Of a stretch of DNA of 36,654 nucleotides, positions 22,551-29,487 are shown piece after piece. Numbering within the stretch: position 1 is the stretch's first letter; each line of letters starts with the position of its first letter. This stretch comes from a virus, in IMG/VR virus record IMGVR_UViG_3300036835_000021, positions 1 through 36,654 of that record; one strand, given 5' to 3'. Position numbers and translations under genes: made by a program. The notes under the pieces were generated by a model that was not told the origin of the DNA, ran no database searches, and saw nothing but the letters and a program-made list of their open reading frames with translations.

Positions 22551-22861
22551 GACACCTTCTCTGTGGCCAGCATGTCGCGCAGGAATGCCCAGCCTTTGTC
22601 GTCCACGCTTAGCGTCGGGTTCTGTACGTCGTCGCCGCCGTAGTCCTCGAAGATCTTGCGCACGAGCGCCAGGTAGCAGCCGTAGGAGCACACATCCCAG
22701 TCCTGCCACGACTCGGCGCTCTCGTAGCCCCAGTCGTTGTGGTAGCTGCGGAAGTACGCCCAGCCATCGGGATCGTCGCCGGAGATGACCTTGTGGCAGT
22801 GGTCGCACTCAGTGCGGACGACAATCTCCTTGACAACTCGCTGCGGAGCCTTGTGCTTCAT
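22547..22861 (-). CDS. Zinc-finger-like protein, unknown function
   Basis: A 104-residue protein whose start overlaps the upstream stop by one base (TGATG). RTECDHCHKVISGDD provides a CxxC(H) knuckle and DWDVCSYGCYLALVRKIF a second C-x3-C pair, so a four-cysteine zinc site is likely. The aromatic-rich centre (GWAYFRSYHNDWGYESAESW) is distinctive. The final helix resembles a small DNA- or protein-binding domain. It is one of several cysteine-paired proteins in this operon. The role is unknown. Confidence 0.7.
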   Translation of the reverse strand: MKHKAPQRVVKEIVVRTECDHCHKVISGDDPDGWAYFRSYHNDWGYESAESWQDWDVCSYGCYLALVRKIFEDYGGDDVQNPTLSVDDKGWAFLRDMLATEKVS

Positions 22862-23277
22862 CAGCGATCCCTACGACGCCGACGAGAACGCGCATGCTCG
22901 GCGCGGGGATGAGGACCACCGCAGATCGGGCATTCGAAGCGCACTTTGACGCTCCCACGCGGCCGACGAGCGCGCCTTCGGGGAGGAGACTTCGGCTGAC
23001 TTCCGACGTTCTCCCGGAACCGCCTGTACCAGCCGTCAACACCCTTGTTAGGCATGACAGCCTGAGGCGCGACGATGCCGTACTCCCGCATCGCCAGGTT
23101 CCGGCGCTCGCGGTGGGACTTGTCGCCCTCGATGCCGTCGCCGGAACAAGCCGTCCCACGAGGAGCACAACAGGCCGGACAATCCACAGCATCGATCTGC
23201 TGCTGTCGAGTCAAGGCTCCCACCAGCGTGCCCTTGTATCTCGTCGTGTAGATCCCATCCTTCTCGATGTCAAGCAT
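22861..23277 (-). CDS. Basic zinc-binding-like protein, first gene of leftward operon
   Basis: A 138-residue protein from ATG 23277. A purine-rich stretch (GGAAGGTGGTGAGGG) lies upstream. The N-terminus MLDIEKDGIYTTRYKGTLVG is followed by VDCPACCAPRGTACSGDG, a cysteine cluster like the DCPxC-zinc finger often seen in actinobacterial phage proteins, and HRERRN. After a very basic linker (SPPRRRARRPRG) comes FECPICGGPHPRAEHARSRR, a second cysteine/histidine cluster. Composition fits DNA or RNA binding. As first gene of the operon it could be an early regulator; this is inference. Confidence 0.65.
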   Translation of the reverse strand: MLDIEKDGIYTTRYKGTLVGALTRQQQIDAVDCPACCAPRGTACSGDGIEGDKSHRERRNLAMREYGIVAPQAVMPNKGVDGWYRRFRENVGSQPKSPPRRRARRPRGSVKVRFECPICGGPHPRAEHARSRRRRRDR

Positions 23278-23569
23278 GTTTCCCTCACCACCTTCCTACT
23301 CACTGGCTAGTTCCAAGCCCTCCTGATAGTTCCAATCGTTGTCTTCTGTGTTTACGCAGCACCTCACCTTGCCGGGATGCAAGGGGCTGCGATTTCGGGG
23401 TTGCGGACTTGGGATCGCCTGGCCCCCAACAGTGCTGTCATTTCCGCACGACCACCTGCCAGGCCAAGCCGCTGATGGGACTCGATGCTCAGCTACATCG
23501 TCCAGCACCTGCCTGCTGTGGCATGCTCTAGGACGCTCGTCGCGTATGTGGCGCGGGATCGCGCGAAGG

Positions 23570-23660
23570 CTGGTACAGTTACCCACTGTTCAGTTCTCAC
23601 AGCCTGAACGTACCAGATGGCCCGCTTACGGTGAAGCTCGCGCTCCCCACGGCGGGCCAT
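23570..23660 (+). repeat. Two abutting hairpin-forming inverted repeats
   Basis: First structure: CTGGTAC (23570-23576) plus GTTCAG (23588-23593) pair with the contiguous CTGAACGTACCAG (23604-23616), leaving an 11-base bulge. Second: ATGGCCCGC (23617-23625) pairs with GCGGGCCAT (23652-23660), with GTG/CAC and AGC/GCT pairs inside. The second shares TTACGGTGAAGCT with 18533-18545. This may be a structured RNA, a terminator pair or coincidence. Confidence 0.4.
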
Positions 23661-23729
23661 TTGGCGTTCTAGAGCCGTTCGTGGGTGCTCGACGGCGAGA
23701 TCCACACGTCGAACATTCGTTCGTCAATT

Positions 23730-23745
23730 ATGGTGACAACACCAT
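23730..23745. promoter_or_regulatory. ATGGTG-ACAA-CACCAT palindrome, operator candidate
   Basis: A perfect 6-4-6 inverted repeat containing GTGACAAC copy 2 (23733-23740). It ends 28 bases before the -35 box of the rightward promoter, a suitable place for a regulator. Confidence 0.45.
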
Positions 23746-23773
23746 GCAAGACGCTCACGAGCCGGTAACTGTG

Positions 23774-23801
23774 TTGCACATTCGGCGGTGACGGGTATCA
23801 T
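23774..23801 (+). promoter_or_regulatory. Leaderless promoter at the start of the rightward operon
   Basis: TTGCAC (23774-23779), a 16-base spacer and TATCAT (23796-23801). A start seven bases after the -10 box falls exactly on ATG 23808, and no ribosome site precedes that ATG. Leaderless messages are frequent in actinobacteria. Confidence 0.6.
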
Positions 23802-23807
23802 CAAGCC

Positions 23808-24062
23808 ATGGCCGCTATGGTTGACATCGAGGCTCGGCTCGCTGAGGCGCTGCGTGTTGTGCTTGGGTTCGCCGTTGCTGACACGCCGGAGTGGGCACCG
23901 CAGGGTGCGCTCGACGCACGTCAGCGGGCCTACGTGGAGGCGCATTTCGCCCTTGCGCTCTACGATGAGCAGGAGCCAGCCGTCGTCACAGCGTTGTCGC
24001 CGCCTGTTGTCGTCCGGGATGCCGCTGGCTCCTGTGACGGCGCGCTGGCCCTAGCTTCCTGA
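23808..24062 (+). CDS. First gene of rightward operon, unknown function
   Basis: An 84-residue protein read from a leaderless ATG; M4 (23817) is an alternative. Helical N-terminal half (MVDIEARLAEALRVVLGFAV, ARQRAYVEAHFALALYDEQ), then a less ordered Val/Ala-rich end. No family recognised. It is separated from the next gene by 133 bases that contain a palindrome and GTGACAAC copy 3. Confidence 0.6.
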   Translation: MAAMVDIEARLAEALRVVLGFAVADTPEWAPQGALDARQRAYVEAHFALALYDEQEPAVVTALSPPVVVRDAAGSCDGALALAS

Positions 24063-24093
24063 CTCTCCAGAAAGCCCCGTATTGCTGGCGGTT

Positions 24094-24106
24094 TCACTGT
24101 CAGTGA
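24094..24106. promoter_or_regulatory. TCACTG-T-CAGTGA palindrome
   Basis: A perfect 6-1-6 inverted repeat in the 133-base gap between the first two genes of the rightward operon. It is an operator candidate; no further evidence. Confidence 0.3.
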
Positions 24107-24177
24107 TATCGTCACCCCTGCTGCCGGGTCGCACTAGGTAGCCATGACAAGCGCCCGCGACCTGGCAGTGAATATTG

Positions 24178-24185
24178 GTGACAAC
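24178..24185 (+). promoter_or_regulatory. GTGACAAC word, copy 3
   Basis: It lies 10 bases before ATG 24196 and just before the ribosome site AGGAG. A bound regulator here would block transcription elongation or initiation. See copies 1 and 2. Confidence 0.3.
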
Positions 24186-24195
24186 TAGGAGAGCC

Positions 24196-24633
24196 ATGGG
24201 TCTTGCTGCTGATGATCTGGTCCGCTCGATAGGCCGGATCAAGACGATCCAGAACGACCGCAGACGCTTCATCGAGTTCCCGATGGCGAGGGTGATCGAC
24301 GTGAGCGATGCCGGGATCACTGTCAATCCCGTTGGCAAGAACGCGATCCTGCTGTGCCGCCCGGACGATCTCGAAGTGGTTGAGCCTGGCACCACCACGA
24401 CGAGGCCCGATCCTGAGCCGGAGTTCGAACCTGGCTCGATCACGCCTCCGCTTGGCGAGGTGGAGGTGGAAGCTGGCACGGAGGTCACCGGCAGCATTGC
24501 TGTCAGTGGCACCGTGACCGAGGACGAATCCCCGAAGCCCAAGCCACGAGCCAAGCGGGCCAGGACCATCAAGGAGAAGGCGGCTGCCGAGGAGAAGCCC
24601 AAGCAGCAGCCGAGGCAACGCCGCCGTCGCTAG
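24196..24633 (+). CDS. Protein with basic C-terminal tail, unknown function
   Basis: A 145-residue protein. ATG 24196 is chosen because AGGAG lies five bases upstream. Residues 1-60 form a small beta domain (SIGRIKTIQNDRRRFIEF, ARVIDVSDAGITVNP, AILLCRPDDLEVVEPG). The centre is Pro/Glu/Thr-rich and the last 35 residues are strongly basic (PKPKPRAKRARTIKEKAA, QQPRQRRRR). A nucleic-acid-binding tail is likely. Its stop overlaps the HNH gene start. Confidence 0.65.
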   Translation: MGLAADDLVRSIGRIKTIQNDRRRFIEFPMARVIDVSDAGITVNPVGKNAILLCRPDDLEVVEPGTTTTRPDPEPEFEPGSITPPLGEVEVEAGTEVTGSIAVSGTVTEDESPKPKPRAKRARTIKEKAAAEEKPKQQPRQRRRR

Positions 24634-24635
24634 TG

Positions 24636-24974
24636 ATGCCAGTCCAGATCGGCCGCAAGCTCTGCTCAGATCCGACGTGCGGGAAGTACCAGCCGTGCCC
24701 GGTGCATGGCAAGAAGCCGTTCGAGACTTCGCAGCGCCGGGAGAGCACGGCATCAGGGTGGCAGCAGCAGAGAGACGCTGAGTACGTCCTCTACCGCGAC
24801 GACACGATCTGTCACGTCTGTAGACGCCCTGGTGCGACCGTCGTAGACCACGTGATCCCGCTGGCCGAGGGTGGCCCCGACACGCTGGAGAACAAAGCGC
24901 CGATCCACGCCGAGCCATGTCACCGCATCAAGAGTGCTGACGAAGCAGCACGAGGCCGAGCAAGGAGGCAGTGA
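24636..24974 (+). CDS. HNH endonuclease (terminase-associated type)
   Basis: About 112 residues; GTG 24633 is one codon earlier. N-terminal cysteines (CSDPTC, CPVHG) form a zinc knuckle. The HNH core has C-x-x-C (CHVC), VVDHVIPLAEGG (the H of the motif), NKAPIHAEPCHRIKS (N and final H with K). The pattern matches the small HNH proteins commonly encoded beside phage terminases. In several phages these are needed together with terminase for genome cleavage during packaging. Here it lies about 0.9 kb before terminase small subunit. Confidence 0.9.
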   Translation: MPVQIGRKLCSDPTCGKYQPCPVHGKKPFETSQRRESTASGWQQQRDAEYVLYRDDTICHVCRRPGATVVDHVIPLAEGGPDTLENKAPIHAEPCHRIKSADEAARGRARRQ

Positions 24975-25138
24975 TGGAATCTGAGGTACTGGTGTCGATC
25001 TCGATGCGCTTCCCTGCCATCGAAGGTCACGTACTCGCGGAGCATGTCAGCGATGTTGTGAAGGCAGCCATCGCAGCCGGGGGAGTCGGCACGAGCGTCA
25101 GCGTTCAGCCGTTCGATCCAGACGAGGAGGACGACTGA
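24974..25138 (+). CDS. 54-residue protein of unknown function
   Basis: ATG 24974 overlaps the HNH stop (TGATG) and the stop overlaps the next start (TGATG). GGAGG lies six bases before the ATG. The sequence starts MESEVLVSISMRFPAIEGHV, has a helix EHVSDVVKAAIAAGG and an acidic end (PFDPDEEDD). It looks like a beta-alpha-beta mini-domain. No family was recognised, but the ribosome site and both junctions support a real gene. Confidence 0.7.
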   Translation: MESEVLVSISMRFPAIEGHVLAEHVSDVVKAAIAAGGVGTSVSVQPFDPDEEDD

Positions 25139-25431
25139 TGCAGCGCGAGTCAATCATGTTTGCACTCGAAGGAGTGGACGGTCAGCGCCCACGGTTCGTC
25201 GCCCGCAATGAACTGATCCAGATCTTCGCTGGCATGGCGCAGTCCGATCTCGTCACCGTCCATGGCGATCTGCTCACCCGGCTCGCCAACCCCATCGACT
25301 ACGAGCACTTCATCAAGGCTCCTGTCAAGGATCTGCTCGAACTGCTGGAGCTTCACACGCGGGCCGTCAATGCACTGCAAGCACTGATGGCAACACGGCA
25401 CCCCGATGAACTGGTGGAGGCATTCGCATGA
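25138..25431 (+). CDS. Helical protein of unknown function
   Basis: A 97-residue protein starting on the last base of the preceding stop codon. Helices are predicted throughout (RNELIQIFAGMAQSDLVTVH, GDLLTRLANPIDYEHF, VKDLLELLELHTRAVNALQA). No family recognised. Coupled on both sides (ATGA with the next gene) and expressed with the packaging genes. Confidence 0.65.
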   Translation: MQRESIMFALEGVDGQRPRFVARNELIQIFAGMAQSDLVTVHGDLLTRLANPIDYEHFIKAPVKDLLELLELHTRAVNALQALMATRHPDELVEAFA

Positions 25432-25766
25432 ACTGGAGCATCACTACTACTGACCCGAGCGCGATCTACGACGAGGACTACACGCTCGACTACTCCGATG
25501 CCGATGACAACACTGCTCGGCCGAACGAGGAACTGGTTCAGCAAGCCAGGGACGCCGCAGCGAATCTCGGCCTCACACTCGGTGAGCCGGTACTGATCAC
25601 GATCTCAGGCCACGAGAACACCGCGCCGGGAGATGGCTTCCGCTCCGGGTATGTCTCGATCACCGTCTCAAAGACCGATCCCGACAACCCTCCCCACGTG
25701 CCGGAGTTCCAAGAGGCCGAGGAGGCAGAGACAGAAGAGGCCCCTGAGCAGGAAGAAGCCGTCTGA
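25428..25766 (+). CDS. Acidic protein of unknown function
   Basis: A 112-residue, very acidic protein. The N-terminal part is Asp/Tyr-rich (AIYDEDYTLDYSDADD). A helix (NEELVQQARDAAANLG) and a beta segment (PVLITISGHEN, GYVSITVSK) follow. The last 25 residues are Glu-rich. It could be a DNA mimic or a chaperone-like protein, but that is speculation from composition only. It is followed by a 118-base gap before the terminase genes. Confidence 0.6.
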   Translation: MNWSITTTDPSAIYDEDYTLDYSDADDNTARPNEELVQQARDAAANLGLTLGEPVLITISGHENTAPGDGFRSGYVSITVSKTDPDNPPHVPEFQEAEEAETEEAPEQEEAV

Positions 25767-25789
25767 TGTCAACACTGCTTCATAGAGGT

Positions 25790-25805
25790 AGGGGGGTGAC
25801 CCCCT
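25790..25805 (+). promoter_or_regulatory. GC hairpin upstream of terminase
   Basis: AGGGGG-GTGA-CCCCCT, six pairs closed by a GNRA-type tetraloop. The gap also has CACAGCG/CGCTGTG and two copies of GTCAACACT (25769 and 25871). It could be a weak terminator or part of a packaging-recognition region. Confidence 0.35.
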
Positions 25806-25894
25806 TCCCCAACACAGCGGGACCGATGAGGGCTGCTGCTCGCTGTGCGAATGACTTGCCCTGATATTGGCGTCAACACTAGTGAATGAGAGAA

Positions 25895-26353
25895 ATGGCT
25901 GCACCTGTACCAAAAGATCCCGCAGAACGCCGCAATACCACGAAGCCGAGCCGTGGCGAGTGGATCGACATCGATGTCGCCTCTATTGACGAGCCGATTC
26001 TCCCCAAGAACCCCCCAGCACCGCGCCCGTTCGTGGTTTGGGGCACGATGGCGATTGTCAAGTGGCGTCAGTGGCGACTTGACCCGGTGACGACGTACTG
26101 GACGAAGGGCGACATCGCCTTTGCTGTCGCCACTCTTGAGCTTTACAACCTTCCTGGCTCGGACTGGACCCGCAACGCCTCCGAGATCCGGCTGCGCGAG
26201 GATCGCCTGGCTCTCACCCCACGCGGCAAGCGCGATCTGCGCTTCCGCATCACCTTCGGCGCTGGGAAAGAGGCCACCAAGGATCGTCCTGTGGGTGATA
26301 CCAATGTCATCAATATGGACGAGCGCCGGAAGCGGCTTGAGCACGGCGCATGA
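25895..26353 (+). CDS. terS: Terminase small subunit
   Basis: About 152 residues; ATG 25886 is three codons earlier and also possible. The protein has a basic N-terminus, a central region WGTMAIVKWRQWRLDPVTTY and W-T-K-G-D-I-A-F-A-V helix, then LREDRLALTPRGKRDLRF and a C-terminal acidic/basic tail. LTPRGKRDLR is typical of small terminase subunits in actinophages. It would recognise the packaging site and regulate the large subunit. Its position right before the large subunit, overlapping it by four bases, is the main support. Confidence 0.7.
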   Translation: MAAPVPKDPAERRNTTKPSRGEWIDIDVASIDEPILPKNPPAPRPFVVWGTMAIVKWRQWRLDPVTTYWTKGDIAFAVATLELYNLPGSDWTRNASEIRLREDRLALTPRGKRDLRFRITFGAGKEATKDRPVGDTNVINMDERRKRLEHGA

Positions 26354-28026
26354 ATCCTTTGCTCGTCAAGTATCCAGTCACCTTCCCGACGCTGGGCTGG
26401 GAGGTGATCGCGTGGATCGAGCGCTACCTATGTCACGGTCCTGGCGACATTCAATCAAGTGCCATCTATCTTGACATAGAGGAATGTGCTTTCATCTGCT
26501 GGGCGTACCGGCTCCAGCCGCAGTTCCTGCCCGATGGTGAGATCAACCCTGAGCGTGGGCGGCGATTGGTTCACAGGGCTGTCTACTCGCGCTCGAAGGG
26601 GATGCGCAAGAGCGAACTGGGAGGGATGATCGCCTGCGCCGAAGCGCTCGGGCCGGTGCGCTGTGACGGGTTTGATGCAGCCGGTAACCCTGTTGGCGTT
26701 CCGGTCACGTACCCGTTTGTCAGGATTATTGCCACTGAAGAGGAACAGAGCAGCAACATCTACGACAACGTTACTTACATGTTGGCGCACGGCGAAGTGG
26801 CCAACCACTACATGATCGACTACGGGCGCTCGATCCAGACCAGCACGAGGGTCTATCTGAAGGGTCCGGGTGGCGGCGAGATCGTGCCCAGCACCAGTGG
26901 TGACGCCTCAAAGGACGGCGGCAAGGAATCACATGTCGCCAGTGATGAGGAACACCTGATGGCCTCCAAGAAGCTCAAGAACATGCACCGCACGGTGGCG
27001 CGCAACACCGGCAAGCGCAAGGAGGCCGATCCGTGGATGGCCGGGTACTCGACCGCCTGGCAACCCGGCGAGAACTCCGTGATCGAGGGCGTGGCTGAGA
27101 AGTACCTCGACATGGACTACGAGGAAGCTGTCAACAGGCACGGCGTCCTGTTCGACCACAAGCAGGGCGAGCCGCCCAAGATCTTCGGCCGTGACGACTC
27201 GCTCAAGAAAGCCCTCACTACTGCTTACGCTCCGTACAAGGACTCGTGGACCGACTTCAACAAGATTGTCAAGCTGATTCGCGACGCCGAAGACCCGGAG
27301 GCTGACGGGTTCCGCTTCTACTTGAACATCCCGAGAGCCGGGGCGTCAACATGGCTGTATCCGAACGAGATCGAGGCGGTGCTAGGAGATGTCATCCCTG
27401 TTGATGGCGAGGCGATCACGCTCGGATTCGATGGGTCGGATGTTGACGACCACACAGTTCTCTTTGGTTGCCGGGAGGACGGAGATCTATTCACACTAGG
27501 CTGCTGGACGCCGACGCCTGAAGCTTTCGGGTGGCGCACAGAAGTAAACGCTGTTGTCGAATGGGCGTTCGAGAACTTTCGCGTGGTGCGCGCGTACTGC
27601 GATCCTCCCTACTGGCAATCCGAGATGGCCACTTGGGCGAAGGAACATGGGTCGCCGCCCGTGACGCCGTGGTGGTGCAACGTCGATAGCAAGATGGCTG
27701 TCGCAACTGGTGCGCTTCGCACTGCGATCCGGCGTGAGAACCCGGCCGAGCGGATCACCATCGACCCAGTGCCGATCAAGACCGATGAGCAGCGCCGAGA
27801 TAACAAGACGCTCGTTAGGTGGCACTTCGAGAATGCCCGCACACGCAAGGTAAAGGTCAAGTTCGAAGACAAGACTGAAGAGGCGTATGTGGTGCGCAAG
27901 GAGCGGGCCGGATCGGACAAGAAGATCGACTCAGTTCCGTCAGCAGTGTTGGCGCGCAGAGCACGCGACGATGCTCTGAAAGAGGACGAGTTCAGCGAGC
28001 CGACATACGCGCGTGCCTCATGGTGA
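26350..28026 (+). CDS. terL: Terminase large subunit
   Basis: A 558-residue packaging motor. A Walker A-like loop, SRSKGMRKSE, lies at 80-89, and a Walker B motif (VASDEEH, acidic residues 199-201) follows. RIIATEEEQSSNIYDNV at 125-141 is typical of actinophage terminases. The RNase H-like nuclease domain begins at LGFDGSD (D361), with D418 in YCDPPYW as second acidic residue and a C-terminal part around 500-540. ATG 26350 overlaps the small subunit (ATGA). ATP hydrolysis drives DNA into the prohead and the nuclease cuts the concatemer. Family-level packaging mode (cos or pac) cannot be read from sequence alone. Confidence 0.95.
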   Translation: MNPLLVKYPVTFPTLGWEVIAWIERYLCHGPGDIQSSAIYLDIEECAFICWAYRLQPQFLPDGEINPERGRRLVHRAVYSRSKGMRKSELGGMIACAEALGPVRCDGFDAAGNPVGVPVTYPFVRIIATEEEQSSNIYDNVTYMLAHGEVANHYMIDYGRSIQTSTRVYLKGPGGGEIVPSTSGDASKDGGKESHVASDEEHLMASKKLKNMHRTVARNTGKRKEADPWMAGYSTAWQPGENSVIEGVAEKYLDMDYEEAVNRHGVLFDHKQGEPPKIFGRDDSLKKALTTAYAPYKDSWTDFNKIVKLIRDAEDPEADGFRFYLNIPRAGASTWLYPNEIEAVLGDVIPVDGEAITLGFDGSDVDDHTVLFGCREDGDLFTLGCWTPTPEAFGWRTEVNAVVEWAFENFRVVRAYCDPPYWQSEMATWAKEHGSPPVTPWWCNVDSKMAVATGALRTAIRRENPAERITIDPVPIKTDEQRRDNKTLVRWHFENARTRKVKVKFEDKTEEAYVVRKERAGSDKKIDSVPSAVLARRARDDALKEDEFSEPTYARASW

Positions 28027-28083
28027 TTGACATTTCAGTTACAGTTACACCTTCTGTGAATCCTCTAGGAACAGGCATCTGAG

Positions 28084-29487
28084 ATGGCAACAGAGGCGGA
28101 ACTCCGCTCCCAACTGGCCAGCCTCGGAGGCGTGCTGGCTGTGCGCGCGAGCGACGAGCGCAAGCTGGACAAGTACTACGAGGGCGACTGCCCGCTCCCG
28201 GACGCCATCGTCAAGGCGCGTGTCACAAAGGCGTACCGGATGCTGATGGGCATGGCTGAGGCTCCGTGGGGCAACCTCGTCGTCAACTCCGTGCAGAACC
28301 GCCTCGAAGTCACCGGAATCGCCTCTGGTGACAAGAACACTGACGACCAACTGTGGGGCGTCTGGCAGGACAACGGCATGGACGCCGAATCCAAGCTCGC
28401 CCACAATGCATCACTAGTGTCAGGACGGTCGTTCGCACTGGTCTGGCCCGATGCGGACACCGACCAGCCGGAAATCACTCTTGACAACGCCTCGCAGATG
28501 ATCATCAGGTATCGCGAGGGGTCACGCCGCAGGCGGGAAGCGGCGATGCGGTTTTGGGTGAGCGACGATGACAAGCGTCCTTACTCAAATCTGTACCTGC
28601 CCGATGGCATCTACAAGTTCGTCGGGCCGAAGCACTCGACCGGCGTCTCGGGCGTGCAGTGGGAGCGTCGTGACGTGGATGGCGAGGACTGGCCGGTCGA
28701 GAATCCGTTCGGCATCGTCACTGCTGTCGAGTTGCCGGTCAATCGCAGACTCAAGCCCGGTTCCTACGGCTACGCTCGCGGCGAGTACGAGCACTGCGTC
28801 AGCCTGATCGACCGCATCAACCTGCTCACGTTCTTGGGGCTGATCGTCGCGTTCTGGCAGGGCTTCCCAGTGCGTGGCCTGATTGGCGACAAGATCGTCA
28901 AGGATGATGACGGGAACACGATCCCGCCGTTCGAACTCGCTGCCGACCAGATCGTGCAGCTTGAGAACCCGAACGCCAAGTTCGCTGACTTCCAAGCGGC
29001 CGAGCGCGGCAACCTGAGCGTCTACGCCGAGCTTGACCAACTGGCGACGATCACCGGAACGCCGCGCCACTACTTCCCGCTCCAGCAGGGAATGAGCAAC
29101 TTGTCAGCAGACGCGATCCGAGCCTCAGAAGGATCGCTCGTTGCCAAGATTCCTGACCATAAGGCGTCTCTCGGTGAAGGCTGGGAGGAAGTGCTGCGTG
29201 TGTCAGGACTGATGTTGGACGAGCCGGTGGAACTGAGCCAGCGCGCCGAGCTTCAGTGGAGCGACCACGAGACGCGCAGCCTGGCCGAGCGTGCTGATGC
29301 CGCCGTGAAGCTCAAGGACATCCTGCCGCAGACGGCGATCATCGAATACGTCCTCAACGCTACGTCGTCGCAGATGGCCCGCTGGCGTACCGAGCAGGCA
29401 GGCGACGTGATGTCAAACCTGCTGGCAGCAGCCGCACGGCCGATACCTGCCCCTGTCACCACCAATGGCGCAGGAGCCGGGGCCTGA
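28084..29487 (+). CDS. Portal protein
   Basis: A 467-residue protein of the SPP1/actinophage portal type. It has the N-terminal helical segment (LDKYYEGDCPLPD, TKAYRMLMGMAEAPWGNLVVN), the wing domain with a beta pattern (SFALVWPDAD) and the stem region (CVSLIDRINLLTFLGLIVAFW). The crown region includes GTPRHYFPLQQGMSNLSADAI, a strong portal signature. The C-terminus is Ala/Pro-rich. It forms the dodecameric ring at one head vertex through which DNA is packaged. It lies between terminase and the MuF-like gene and shares one base with the next start (TGATG). Confidence 0.9.
   Translation: MATEAELRSQLASLGGVLAVRASDERKLDKYYEGDCPLPDAIVKARVTKAYRMLMGMAEAPWGNLVVNSVQNRLEVTGIASGDKNTDDQLWGVWQDNGMDAESKLAHNASLVSGRSFALVWPDADTDQPEITLDNASQMIIRYREGSRRRREAAMRFWVSDDDKRPYSNLYLPDGIYKFVGPKHSTGVSGVQWERRDVDGEDWPVENPFGIVTAVELPVNRRLKPGSYGYARGEYEHCVSLIDRINLLTFLGLIVAFWQGFPVRGLIGDKIVKDDDGNTIPPFELAADQIVQLENPNAKFADFQAAERGNLSVYAELDQLATITGTPRHYFPLQQGMSNLSADAIRASEGSLVAKIPDHKASLGEGWEEVLRVSGLMLDEPVELSQRAELQWSDHETRSLAERADAAVKLKDILPQTAIIEYVLNATSSQMARWRTEQAGDVMSNLLAAAARPIPAPVTTNGAGAGA

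Larger units (their letters stand above)
23278..23807. other. 530-base divergent intergenic region
   Basis: It separates the leftward early operon from the rightward late operon. It contains tandem inverted repeats (23570-23660), a perfect palindrome (23730-23745) and a leaderless promoter (23774-23801). A leftward ORF (stop 23493, ATG 23660 or 23705; MARRGERELHRKRAIWYVQ...) and a forward ORF (23339-23791) are open here, but neither has a ribosome site or recognisable family. The leftward one is the better candidate. Confidence 0.6.

Noticed and set aside
23339-23791. 150-codon plus-strand frame in the divergent gap
   Set aside because: It has no ribosome site and covers two hairpins, a palindrome and the promoter; the composition is unlike neighbouring proteins.
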